Source: an uncultured Alphaproteobacteria bacterium (GTDB taxonomy: Bacteria; Pseudomonadota; Alphaproteobacteria; Caulobacterales; Caulobacteraceae). From it: 7,516 nucleotides of DNA. Positions within the stretch are counted from its first letter, which is position 1. Each line of letters opens with the position of its first letter. This document shows positions 1 to 7,081 of the stretch, in pieces. Under the pieces are notes generated by a model. The model saw only the letters and a list, made by a program, of their open reading frames with translations. It was not told the DNA's origin and searched no databases. Location of the stretch: the NCBI GenBank assembly GCA_903928755.1, contig CAIYSH010000147.1, forward strand, positions 1 to 7,516, in the 5' to 3' direction. Both the position numbers and the translations under genes were made by a program.

Positions 1-37
1 GCTGGACCGGACTTTTCAATTTGCAGCGTGGTTTCCC

Positions 38-1768
38 GTGTCGACATCCCGTTCCCTGAAGCTGGCCCTGGTTGCGGCCCTGTCCCTCTGCACCCTTCAC
101 AGCCCCGCACTGGCCAGGGCCAAGACACACAGTGGGGTTGCGGCACCCGTCGTATCGAAAGGCATGGTGGCGGCGGCCAATCCGCTGGCGGTTGAAGCAG
201 GCCTCAATGTCCTGCGGCGCGGGGGTTCGGCGGTGGATGCTGCGGTCGCCGTGCAGGCGGCACTGGGTCTGGTCGAGCCGCAGAGCTCCGGCCTCGGGGG
301 CGGGTCCTTCATGACCTATTACGATGCCAGGACCCGCAAGGTGGTGGCCTTCAACGGCCGGGAGAAGGCGCCCATGGGGGCGAGCCCTGACATGTTCATG
401 GGCCCGGATGGCAAACCCCTGCCCTTCGTTACGGCCGTGGTCAGCGGCCGGGCGACCGGCGTTCCCGGTGCCGTGGCCATGCTGCACATGGCCCAGGACA
501 GGTATGGAAAACTGCCCTGGTCGACCCTGTTCGTTGATGCCGAGCGCATGGCAGACCAGGGCTTCATCGTCAGCCCCCGCCTGGCCCAGATGGCCAACAG
601 CCCCTTCCCCCAGGCCAATCAGCCAGACGCCATCGCCTATTTCACCCGGGCGGACGGCAAGAAGATCCAGGCCGGTGACCTGCTGCGCAATCCGGCCTAT
701 GCTGCGACCGTCCGCAAGATCGCCGCTGAAGGCCCCAAGGCCCTGCTGGAAGGCTCCATCGCCGAGGATATCGTCAGACGCACCACTGAAGGTGCCCTGC
801 CGGGGACCATGACCCTCGCGGATCTCAAGGCTTACGAGCCCAAAATGACCGAGGCCCTGTGCCGACCCTACCGGATCTATGTTGTCTGCACCCCGCCCGC
901 CCCCTCTGGCGGCCCGGCTGTGCTGGAGGGCCTTGGCCTGCTGGCAAACACCGATATCGCAAGATACGGACCGGACAAGGTCCAGGGCTGGTATCTGTTC
1001 TCCCAGGCCAGCCGGCTGATGTACGCGGACCGTGATCGCTATTTCGGCGACCCCGATTTCGTGGACGTGCCGGTCGAGGGCCTGCTGGACCCGGCCTATC
1101 TGAAGGCCCGCGCTGCCCTGATCAATCCGGATCATGCCGGGACGCCGCCTGCGGCCGGAAACCCGAAGGGGGCCGGGATACGCGGAACCGACCACACAAA
1201 GGAGCCAGGCGGCACGACCCACTTCGTCATCGTTGATGCGGCAGGCAATACCGTCTCCATGACCACGACGGTTGAGAGCATATTCGGCACCGGCCGGATG
1301 GTGGATGGGTTTTTCCTGAACAACCAGCTGACCGACTTCTCGTTTTCGCCCACGGAAAAGGACGGTGTCGCTGCCGCCAATGCCGTGGCACCGGGCAAGC
1401 GTCCGCGGTCATCCATGGCCCCGGCCATTGTGCTGGACCGCAAGGGCAGGCTCTATGCCGCGGTCGGCTCACCGGGGGGCAATTCCATCCTGGCCTATAA
1501 TCTCAAGGCCCTGGTCGGTGTGCTGGACTGGAAGCTGTCGATGAAGGACGCCATTGCGCTGCCCAACCTGATCGCCCGGGGTGAGCCCTACTGGTCAGAA
1601 CCCGAACTCTACGCTGCCGGCGTGGTCGAGGGTCTGGCGGCCAAGGGCGTCAAGCTGGGTGCCGGGGGTGGTGCCGAGGGATCGGGCCTGCATGGGGTAC
1701 TGATGACACCAACGGGTCTTACAGGTGCCGCCGATCCCCGCCGTGAAGGTGTGGCTAAAGCGCCCTAA
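38..1768 (+). CDS. ggt: gamma-glutamyltransferase (glutathione hydrolase), exported
   Basis: The 576-residue product is an N-terminal-nucleophile hydrolase that cleaves glutathione and other gamma-glutamyl compounds, or transfers the gamma-glutamyl group to acceptors. Its length fits bacterial GGT. A signal peptide is visible: basic start, hydrophobic residues 9-22, and an ALA-type cleavage site near residues 24-26, so the enzyme should be periplasmic. Family landmarks in order: GREKAP at 107-112, whose Arg matches the substrate carboxylate-binding Arg of E. coli GGT; GGTTHF at 391-396, where Thr393 should be the self-cleavage site and nucleophile of the small subunit; FGTG and LNNQ at 416-430; KRPRSSMAP at 454-462; and the oxyanion loop GSPGG at 478-482. 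The precursor is therefore expected to split into subunits of about 40 and 19 kDa. The start is a GTG without a clear ribosome binding site, and the frame stays open to the left window edge, so an earlier start is possible. The signal peptide favours this one. Confidence 0.93.
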   Translation: MSTSRSLKLALVAALSLCTLHSPALARAKTHSGVAAPVVSKGMVAAANPLAVEAGLNVLRRGGSAVDAAVAVQAALGLVEPQSSGLGGGSFMTYYDARTRKVVAFNGREKAPMGASPDMFMGPDGKPLPFVTAVVSGRATGVPGAVAMLHMAQDRYGKLPWSTLFVDAERMADQGFIVSPRLAQMANSPFPQANQPDAIAYFTRADGKKIQAGDLLRNPAYAATVRKIAAEGPKALLEGSIAEDIVRRTTEGALPGTMTLADLKAYEPKMTEALCRPYRIYVVCTPPAPSGGPAVLEGLGLLANTDIARYGPDKVQGWYLFSQASRLMYADRDRYFGDPDFVDVPVEGLLDPAYLKARAALINPDHAGTPPAAGNPKGAGIRGTDHTKEPGGTTHFVIVDAAGNTVSMTTTVESIFGTGRMVDGFFLNNQLTDFSFSPTEKDGVAAANAVAPGKRPRSSMAPAIVLDRKGRLYAAVGSPGGNSILAYNLKALVGVLDWKLSMKDAIALPNLIARGEPYWSEPELYAAGVVEGLAAKGVKLGAGGGAEGSGLHGVLMTPTGLTGAADPRREGVAKAP

Positions 1769-3246
1769 ACCGATGCCCTGGCGCGCCGACGCCTTGGCTT
1801 GTCGAGGGGCGGCGCAATGCCGGGAAGCCGCAATTCGAAGGTCGTGCCTTCAGGTCCCGTTGCCGCAAGGACAAGGTCGCCGCCATGGGCCTGGGCCAAT
1901 TCCCGGGCGATGGCCAGGCCAAGGCCCGCACCACCCGGCCGACTGGAACCTGCAAAGGGCTGGAACAGCCGCTCCTGCGCCCGCTCTGGAATCCCCGGGC
2001 CATTGTCACGGATGGCAAGAACGGCCTGGGCGGGCTCCTGGACGAAGGAGACGCGCACCTCACCGCCCGCACCAGGGGTATTCTGCTCCAGGGCCTGCCG
2101 CGCATTCCGCATGAGATTGGACAATATGCGGTGCAGCTGATCCGGATCGGCCATGACCTGGGCCGTGGCGTCGACTTCGGCCATCAGCCTTACGGATCCG
2201 CCCAGCCGGGCTTCCTCTGCAGCGGCTTCAAGGGCTGACAGCAGGGGCGTCGGACGGGCGTCAGGTGCGGCTTCCTGGGTCTTGCCATAGGTCAGGACAT
2301 CCGTGGCCAGCTTGACCGCCCGATTCAGGGCCCGCTCAAGACGGGGCATCGCCTGGGCGACGGTCGGATCGCGGACAGAGGCCAGGCGCTCCGAAGCCAG
2401 CTGCGCGCTGGTGAGCATGTTGCGCAGGTCATGATTGATCTTGGCCACCGCCTCGCCCAGGGCTGCCAGTCGGGCGCGGGAACTGAGGGCCGTGCGCAGG
2501 TCGGCCTGCATCAGGTCCAGCTCCACCTCGGCGCGGCCGACCTCATCCCGGCGACCGGATGGCGCAATGTGGGCCGCCGGATCATCGGGATCAGCCCTGA
2601 ACCGCTCCATGGCGAAGGTGATCCTCTGCATGGGACGCACCAGGAAGTAATTGAGCACCAGAAAGACCAGCAGCCCGGCGAGGCTCGCAACAGCCGCCGT
2701 GGTCAGGATCAGGCTCCAGAGATTGCGCGACAGCTCTTTCCGCAACTCGGCATCAGGGGCAACGACTTCGATGAATTCGGCCTTGCGGAAACGCGGCTCG
2801 GCAATCACCCGGACCGTGCGCCCGGGACCGCCGATCAGGGTCTGGAAGGGGGCCATCAGCCACGACACCGGGGCCTGGTGTCTAAGGTCGACCAGATAGG
2901 GGGCCTCCGCCCGCTTGGGTCCCTGCAGGACCAGACGCCGCATGCCATCGGACTGGATTGCGACGGTCTCGACCCCGGCACCGACCAGAAGCTGGGTGGA
3001 AAGCTGCTCGGTAACCACCCGGTCAGGTGCCACCTCGGTGGCCAGTGAAGCCAGCTCTGCGGCCCGGACCCGGTCCAGCAGCCATTGTTCTTCCCGGGCG
3101 GCGAGGGCTGGCGGCAGGATCATGGCACCGGCCAGAATGATGAAGAGCGCCGTCAGGATCAGCAGGCGTGCAGACAGGCCGCCGGGCCAGAAGAACCGGC
3201 GTCCGGACGTCCACTGCGTCACCGCAGGCTTGGGGGCGTCAGCCAT
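1765..3246 (-). CDS. membrane sensor histidine kinase (HAMP, HisKA-like, HATPase)
   Basis: This 493-residue protein is a two-component sensor kinase of unknown signal. Order of parts: a short cytoplasmic start; membrane segment 1 at about 27-49; a periplasmic region of about 125 residues with no sensor domain I recognise; membrane segment 2 at about 176-202; HAMP at about 203-255; an H-box with the sequence INHDLRNML around phospho-acceptor His272; then the ATP-binding domain with N-box (NLMRNARQAL, Asn377 and Asn381), G1 (DNGPGIP, 414-420), F-box (LFQPF, 427-431) and G2 (GGAGLGL, 438-444). All catalytic motifs are intact. The C-terminus is a basic RRRRAR-type tail. I chose the ATG at 3246; the in-frame ATG at 3276 and TTG at 3282 would add 10 or 12 residues, and none has a strong ribosome binding site. 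It lies 65 nt after pyrD and is probably the last gene of that operon. No response regulator is in the window, so its partner is elsewhere. Confidence 0.92.
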   Translation of the reverse strand: MADAPKPAVTQWTSGRRFFWPGGLSARLLILTALFIILAGAMILPPALAAREEQWLLDRVRAAELASLATEVAPDRVVTEQLSTQLLVGAGVETVAIQSDGMRRLVLQGPKRAEAPYLVDLRHQAPVSWLMAPFQTLIGGPGRTVRVIAEPRFRKAEFIEVVAPDAELRKELSRNLWSLILTTAAVASLAGLLVFLVLNYFLVRPMQRITFAMERFRADPDDPAAHIAPSGRRDEVGRAEVELDLMQADLRTALSSRARLAALGEAVAKINHDLRNMLTSAQLASERLASVRDPTVAQAMPRLERALNRAVKLATDVLTYGKTQEAAPDARPTPLLSALEAAAEEARLGGSVRLMAEVDATAQVMADPDQLHRILSNLMRNARQALEQNTPGAGGEVRVSFVQEPAQAVLAIRDNGPGIPERAQERLFQPFAGSSRPGGAGLGLAIARELAQAHGGDLVLAATGPEGTTFELRLPGIAPPLDKPRRRRARASV

Positions 3247-3311
3247 GAGGATTCCCGTAAGCCATAGAAGGCTCATGGGCAATGTCAGGGTCCCGGCGGA
3301 GGGGCATATGA

Positions 3312-4355
3312 CTAGTCCGTGCCGACAGCTTGGGCGACATGGGTGAATCCGTCAGCTTTCAGACGCGCCGCCAGATCCCTGGCCATCCGGACCACAAGGC
3401 CGGGGCCCTGAAAGACCAGGGCCGAATAGACCTGGACGGCACTGGCTCCCGCACGGATCCGGGCATAGGCATCGGCCCCGGACCCGATGCCACCGACTCC
3501 GATCAGGACCAGACGCCCCGCCGCCGCCTCGTGGAAAGCCTTGAGCTTGCGCTGGGCCAGGTCTGCAAGCGGTGCGCCCGAAAGCCCACCGCTTTCCCCG
3601 GCATGGACCGAGATCAAGGGCGGCCGCGACAGGGTCGTGTTCGAGACAATCAGGCCCGCCAGTCCCTGGGCAACCGACGTCTCGACAATGGCCTCGATCT
3701 CGTCGACCTCGAGATCAGGAGCGACCTTCAGAAAGACCGGAACCCGACCTTCGGCCGGGAGACTGTCACGTTTTTCTGCCAGGCGGCCAAGCAGGTCTTC
3801 AAGGGCGGCGCGGGTCTGCAGCCCCCTGAGCCCCGGGGTATTGGGCGAGGATATGTTGACGGTGAAATAGTCGGCCATGCCCCAGAGGCGCTCAAGCCCG
3901 GTCACATAGTCAGCAATGCGATCGGCAGCGTCCTTGTTGGCTCCGATATTGGCGCCCACAATACCCGCCCCCCGCCGGGCCAGCCGGGCGGCAAAAGGTT
4001 CGAGGCCCTCATTGTTGAAACCCATGCGGTTGATCACCGCCTCATCGGGGGTCAGACGGAACAGGCGCGGACGGGGATTTCCCGCCTGTGGCAGGGGCGT
4101 GACCGTGCCACATTCCACAAAGCCGAAGCCCGACCGCAGCATGGGGCCGAAGACCTCGGCATTCTTGTCGAACCCCGGAGCCAGGCCGATACAGTTTGGC
4201 AGGCGGATCCCTGCGATGTCCGTTGCCAACTGCGGATGATGGGCTGCGGCTCGGGGACCAAGGCCCAGTGCAAGTCCGGCAAGGGTGACGCGGTGGGCAT
4301 CCTCGGGGTCCAGAAGGTGCAGGCCCCGGGAGACCAGATCATGGGCAAGGCTCAT
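3312..4355 (-). CDS. pyrD: dihydroorotate dehydrogenase (quinone), class 2
   Basis: PyrD oxidises dihydroorotate to orotate, the fourth step of UMP synthesis, using FMN and passing electrons to membrane quinone. The 347 residues match class 2 in length, and the extended N-terminal helix (about 1-45, with LDPEDAHR at 15-22) that binds the membrane in this class is present. Motifs: LAPGFDKN at 58-65, GTVTPLPQ at 83-90, NRMGFNN at 109-115, NIGANKD at 136-142, NISSPNTPGLR at 167-177 with the class 2 catalytic Ser at 170, Lys210 in FLKVAPDL, SNTT at 238-241, GGLSG at 256-260, and the FMN phosphate loops GVGGI at 286-290 and VYSALVF at 309-315. A Ser catalytic base, and not the Cys of class 1, supports the quinone-linked type. 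The ATG overlaps the stop of the DUF952 gene as ATGA, which suggests translational coupling; the sequence before it is only a weak ribosome binding site. Confidence 0.97.
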   Translation of the reverse strand: MSLAHDLVSRGLHLLDPEDAHRVTLAGLALGLGPRAAAHHPQLATDIAGIRLPNCIGLAPGFDKNAEVFGPMLRSGFGFVECGTVTPLPQAGNPRPRLFRLTPDEAVINRMGFNNEGLEPFAARLARRGAGIVGANIGANKDAADRIADYVTGLERLWGMADYFTVNISSPNTPGLRGLQTRAALEDLLGRLAEKRDSLPAEGRVPVFLKVAPDLEVDEIEAIVETSVAQGLAGLIVSNTTLSRPPLISVHAGESGGLSGAPLADLAQRKLKAFHEAAAGRLVLIGVGGIGSGADAYARIRAGASAVQVYSALVFQGPGLVVRMARDLAARLKADGFTHVAQAVGTD

Positions 4356-4693
4356 CCCAGATCACCCAGTTGCGGGACACCGTCTGCGCCAGGAGGTGCA
4401 AAACGGACCTCACTGACGGCAGCACAGTCCAGGGCACAATAGAGGTGGGGAAACAGGTCGCCCCCACGGGAGGGCTCCCATTTGAGGTCGACACCAAGGC
4501 CTTCGGATTCGACCACCAGGACGACCAGATCAGAACTGTTCATGAAATATCTGCGGGCCGTTTCCAGCGCCTGCCGGCCAGTGGAGAAGTGGATATAGCC
4601 ATCGGCCCGATCAACGGCTGACCCCTCGAATCGTCCCCGTCCCCGGGCTTCAAGCCATTCGCTATGCGGTAATATCTTGTAGATCAGGGCCAT
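4352..4693 (-). CDS. DUF952 family protein
   Basis: This 113-residue soluble protein has the hallmark segments of DUF952: an N-terminal IYKIL strand, DGYIHFST at 31-38, and KWEPSRGGDLFPHLY at 71-85. There is no signal peptide or membrane segment. Function is not established. From memory, a Caulobacter member of the family (CC0527) has a structure grouped with the ADP-ribosyltransferase fold; I would treat any catalytic role as inference. Conserved polar residues available for a site include His35, Ser37, Glu73, His83 and Tyr85. The gene starts with ATG 3 nt after the stop of the SixA-like gene and its stop overlaps the pyrD start by 4 nt, so it is cotranscribed and probably cotranslated with pyrD. 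Confidence 0.88.
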   Translation of the reverse strand: MALIYKILPHSEWLEARGRGRFEGSAVDRADGYIHFSTGRQALETARRYFMNSSDLVVLVVESEGLGVDLKWEPSRGGDLFPHLYCALDCAAVSEVRFAPPGADGVPQLGDLG

Positions 4694-4696
4694 GAC

Positions 4697-5194
4697 CTAG
4701 CGCCGATCCCTTGGGTAGAACAGGCCATCATAGGCCGGACGGCCATTGGCATCGAAGAGGAAGACCGCCGCCCCGGCCGTGGGCAATCCCGTGCGGATGC
4801 GGCTGATTGCTGAAGACGGCGCATTGCACTCGATCAGCAGGCGGGTCGCCAGGTCCTGAAGCCCGGGATTATGGCCGACCATCATCAGGGTCTCGCACCC
4901 GGCACCGCGAAGCGAAATCACACTCCGCAGGAATCCCGGCTCGGCGAGATAGAGCTCCTTCTCGTACCGGGGCTCAAGATCCGGAAAACTGTTCGCCACC
5001 TCGGCCCAGGTTTCCCGAACCCGGACCGCCGCCGAGGCCAGGACAAGATCGGGTCGCAGACCAAGCTCGGAAAGGGTCAGACCCGCCCCATGGGAATCCC
5101 GACGCCCCAGATCGGTCAGACGGCGGTCAAAGTCATCGCCGCTCTCTGCGTCCCGTTCCGCGTCGCCGTGACGCAAGAGGATCAGCCTGTTCAT
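4697..5194 (-). CDS. sixA: SixA-type histidine phosphatase
   Basis: The 165-residue product belongs to the short histidine phosphatase (phosphoglycerate mutase-like) group. The catalytic LLRHGDAE motif sits at residues 6-13, with His9 as the residue that takes the phosphate. Phosphate-binding arginines are expected in SAAVRVRETW at 54-63, and the second active-site His is His108 in VGHNPGL. Length and the LYLAE segment at 81-85 fit the SixA subgroup, whose E. coli member removes phosphate from phosphohistidine proteins. The actual substrate here is unknown. The start is fixed by a GGAG 5 nt before the ATG and by the motif position; the frame stays open further upstream to 5287, but that would run into the metX start and add unrelated residues. 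First gene of the minus-strand block. Confidence 0.87.
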   Translation of the reverse strand: MNRLILLRHGDAERDAESGDDFDRRLTDLGRRDSHGAGLTLSELGLRPDLVLASAAVRVRETWAEVANSFPDLEPRYEKELYLAEPGFLRSVISLRGAGCETLMMVGHNPGLQDLATRLLIECNAPSSAISRIRTGLPTAGAAVFLFDANGRPAYDGLFYPRDRR

Positions 5195-5199
5195 GGTCG

Positions 5200-5203
5200 C
5201 TCC
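5200..5203 (-). promoter_or_regulatory. ribosome binding site of the SixA-like gene
   Basis: GGAG on the minus strand, 5 nt before the ATG at 5194. It decides this start over the longer open frame reaching 5287. Confidence 0.7.
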
Positions 5204-5250
5204 ATCAGCCCGAACACTACATAGCCGGGGTTGCCGCAGACGCGAAGCGG

Positions 5251-5279
5251 TTGACAGACAAAGTGCTTGGCGCTCCAAC
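5251..5279 (+). promoter_or_regulatory. candidate metX promoter, Caulobacter housekeeping-sigma style
   Basis: TTGACAG at 5251-5257 is followed after 14 nt by GCTCCAAC at 5272-5279. The Caulobacter sigma-73 consensus is TTGACGS, 10-14 nt, GCTANAWC, so the matches are 6 of 7 and 7 of 8. The one -10 mismatch is at the base equivalent to -11 A, normally the most important, so the site may be weak or need help. Transcription would start near 5286, one base before the metX ATG. Confidence 0.4.
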
Positions 5280-5285
5280 CGGAGC
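5272..5285 (+). repeat. inverted repeat directly before metX start
   Basis: GCTCC (5272-5276), loop AACC, GGAGC (5281-5285): a perfect 5-bp stem ending one base before the metX ATG. The right arm contains the only GGAG available as a metX ribosome binding site, and the left arm lies in the proposed -10 box. It could be an operator, an RNA hairpin hiding the ribosome binding site, or chance. Confidence 0.4.
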
Positions 5286-5286
5286 A

Positions 5287-6444
5287 ATGCCCAAGTCCCT
5301 GCCTGCCCTTCCCGAAATCGAGACCCGAGGTGGAATCTGGCGGTTTCCCGCCGACAAACCCCTGCGCCTGGATGCCGGTGCCGAATTCGCCCCCCTGGAA
5401 ATGGCCTATCAGACCTATGGCGTCCTGAATGACGCCAGGTCGAATGCGGTCCTGGTGTGTCATGCCCTGACCGGTGACCAGCATCTGGCCTCGACTCACC
5501 CGGTCACCGGCAAGCCCGGCTGGTGGAACCGTGTGGTTGGTCCAGGCCTGCCCCTGGATCCCGACAGGTATTTCATCATCTGTGCCAATGTCATGGGTGG
5601 CTGCATGGGATCCTCAGGCCCGGCATCGATCAATCCCGACACGGGCGAGGTCTATGGCCTGTCCTTTCCGATGATCACCATCGGCGACATGGTCCGCGCC
5701 CAGGCCATGCTGATCGAGGCCCTGGGCATAGAGACCCTGTTTGCCGTTGTAGGAGCCTCCATGGGAGGGATGCAGGTCCTGCAATGGGCAGCGGATTTTC
5801 CGGAACGGATCTTCTCTGCCGTCTGCATCGGCGCAGCCCCCCGGCACTCGGCACAGAACATTGCCTTCCACGAGGTCGGGCGGCAGGCGATCATGGCGGA
5901 CCCGGACTGGCGGGGCGGGGCCTATGTCAAGGCGGGGGTCCGGCCTGAGAAAGGGCTGGCTGTGGCCCGAATGGCGGCGCACATCACCTATCTTTCAGAG
6001 ACCGCCCTGCAGCGGAAATTCGGTCGGGAATTGCAGAGTGACGGCTTGAGCTGGGGGTTCAATGCCGATTTCCAGGTCGAAAGTTACCTGCGCCACCAGG
6101 GTGCCAGTTTCGTCGACCGGTTCGATGCCAATTCCTATCTCTACATCACCCGGGCCCTGGATTATTTCGACCTGGCTTCCGAGCATGAGGGGATCCTGGC
6201 AAAGGCCTTCCAGCGGGCCAGGGATGTCAGGTTCTGCGTCCTGTCATTCTCGTCTGACTGGCTCTATGCGACCTCTGAAAGCCGCGACATCGTCCGGGCG
6301 CTCAATGCCGCCGGATGCCGTGCCAGCTTTGCGGAAATCCAGACCGACAAGGGCCATGATGCCATCTTCCTGGATGAGCCGGCCCTCGACTCCGCCCTGC
6401 GCGGATTCCTTGCTTCGGCGGCTGAAAAGCGGGGGCTGAAGTGA
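5287..6444 (+). CDS. metX: homoserine O-acyltransferase MetX
   Basis: MetX acylates homoserine at its hydroxyl, the committed step toward methionine. The 385-residue protein is an alpha/beta hydrolase of normal MetX length. The triad is clear: Ser158 in GASMGGMQ (156-163), Asp324 in FSSDWLY (321-327) and His357 in DKGHDAIF (354-361). Other family segments are CHALTGDQH at 58-66, NVMGGCMGSSGP at 101-112 and VESYLRHQG at 264-272. Some MetX proteins use succinyl-CoA and not acetyl-CoA; I cannot tell from the sequence which this one uses. The frame is open far upstream (to 4807), but that part is antisense to the SixA-like gene, and the family N-terminus begins at this ATG. A GGAG ends only 2 nt before the ATG, which is closer than usual. 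It overlaps metW by 4 nt (GTGA). Confidence 0.96.
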   Translation: MPKSLPALPEIETRGGIWRFPADKPLRLDAGAEFAPLEMAYQTYGVLNDARSNAVLVCHALTGDQHLASTHPVTGKPGWWNRVVGPGLPLDPDRYFIICANVMGGCMGSSGPASINPDTGEVYGLSFPMITIGDMVRAQAMLIEALGIETLFAVVGASMGGMQVLQWAADFPERIFSAVCIGAAPRHSAQNIAFHEVGRQAIMADPDWRGGAYVKAGVRPEKGLAVARMAAHITYLSETALQRKFGRELQSDGLSWGFNADFQVESYLRHQGASFVDRFDANSYLYITRALDYFDLASEHEGILAKAFQRARDVRFCVLSFSSDWLYATSESRDIVRALNAAGCRASFAEIQTDKGHDAIFLDEPALDSALRGFLASAAEKRGLK

Positions 6445-7049
6445 CCCGGGTCCGCGAAGACTTCCGGGAAATCATCCGCCTGGTTGCGCCTGGCAGCCGC
6501 GTCCTTGACGTGGGCTGTGGCGAGGGTGAGCTGCTGGAAATGCTGACCCGGGAGAAGCATATCGATGGCCAGGGCCTGGAAATTTCCAGCCAGGGTGTGT
6601 CGGCCTGCCTCGCAAGAGGCCTCGCCGTGGTTCAGGGCGACGGTGACCGGGATCTGGATCACTTTCCGTCGGGGGCCTTTGACTATGCCATTCTGTCCAG
6701 AACCCTGCAGCAGATGCGCGATCCGCGGCGCGTCCTGTCGGAACTTCTGAGAATTGCAGACAAGGCCGTAGTCTCTGTGCCCAATTTCGGCCACTGGAGA
6801 GTCCGGTGGGCCCTGCTGGCGCGGGGCCGGATGCCCGAAACCGCAGCCCTGCCCGACCCCTGGTGGGCCACGGCGAATATCCACCTCTGCACCCTGCATG
6901 ACTTCATGGCCCTGTGCGATGATCTGGACATCAGGATTGAAGCCTGCGCCGCCCTGTCCGAAGGCCAGGCTGCCCGACATATCAATCCGAAGCACGCCCT
7001 CGAAAACTGGCGCGCGGAGACGGCACTCTTCCTGCTGAGCCGTGGATAG
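6441..7049 (+). CDS. metW: MetW, methyltransferase-fold partner of MetX
   Basis: The 202-residue protein has the class I methyltransferase fold: the SAM-binding loop VLDVGCGEG at 21-29, an acidic residue after strand 2 (Glu47 in GLEIS), and a motif IV-like DYAILSRTLQ at 81-90. MetW-specific segments are VPNFGHWRVR at 113-122 and NIHLCT at 146-151. MetW is encoded next to MetX in many proteobacteria and is needed for, or modulates, MetX activity; a methylation substrate has not been shown as far as I know. The GTG start overlaps the metX TGA by 4 nt, so the two are probably translated together, which fits a protein pair acting jointly. There is no separate promoter. Confidence 0.95.
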   Translation: MTRVREDFREIIRLVAPGSRVLDVGCGEGELLEMLTREKHIDGQGLEISSQGVSACLARGLAVVQGDGDRDLDHFPSGAFDYAILSRTLQQMRDPRRVLSELLRIADKAVVSVPNFGHWRVRWALLARGRMPETAALPDPWWATANIHLCTLHDFMALCDDLDIRIEACAALSEGQAARHINPKHALENWRAETALFLLSRG

Positions 7050-7051
7050 AC

Positions 7052-7078
7052 CGGGTCTGTCCTAAGCGGCCGGACCCG
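7052..7078 (+). repeat. inverted repeat 3 nt after metW, possible terminator stem
   Basis: CGGGTCTG (7052-7059) can pair with CGGACCCG (7071-7078) as 8 bp with one G-U pair and an 11-nt loop. No T-run follows, so a classical intrinsic terminator is not supported. It may still protect or help end the metXW transcript. Confidence 0.4.
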
Positions 7079-7081
7079 CCC

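Larger units (their letters stand above)
5195..5286. other. divergent sixA-metX intergenic region
   Basis: These 92 nt must hold the promoters of both the minus-strand block and metX. The plus-strand candidate is described separately. On the minus strand the best promoter-like site I see is GCTATGTA (5225-5218), 17 nt after a poor -35 (TTCGCG, 5246-5241). It would start transcription about 16 nt before sixA, but the match is weak. I could not recognise a SAM-II type metX riboswitch in this short space. Confidence 0.55.

Noticed and set aside
38..160. Lipoprotein signal for the gamma-glutamyltransferase because of a Cys at residue 18
   Set aside because: The residues before it are L-S-L, and a lipobox needs Gly, Ala or Ser just before Cys. 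An ordinary signal peptide with cleavage after ALA fits better.
2431..3048. 205-residue plus-strand frame opposite the kinase gene
   Set aside because: It is a shadow frame with composition unlike a real protein (rich in Gly, Gln, Asp, Arg), no recognisable motif, and it lies wholly over an intact kinase.
3247..3311. Separate promoter for the kinase in the pyrD-kinase gap
   Set aside because: The 65-nt gap holds no convincing -35/-10 pair on the minus strand, so cotranscription with pyrD is simpler.
3330..4442. 370-residue plus-strand frame opposite pyrD
   Set aside because: Antisense to an intact pyrD and part of the DUF952 gene, with no domain features; its openness follows from codon bias of the genes on the other strand.
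4807..5286. Long open frame continuing upstream of metX (160 extra codons)
   Set aside because: It is antisense to the SixA-like gene for most of its length, has no MetX-like sequence, and reflects the open shadow frames common in GC-rich DNA. The family N-terminus starts at 5287.
5195..5287. 31-residue N-terminal extension of the SixA-like protein
   Set aside because: The extension does not look like part of the family fold, it would occupy the metX promoter region, and a good GGAG precedes the internal ATG at 5194.
6264..6995. 243-residue minus-strand frame opposite metX and metW
   Set aside because: Antisense shadow of two well-identified genes, with no motifs and no plausible ribosome binding site.
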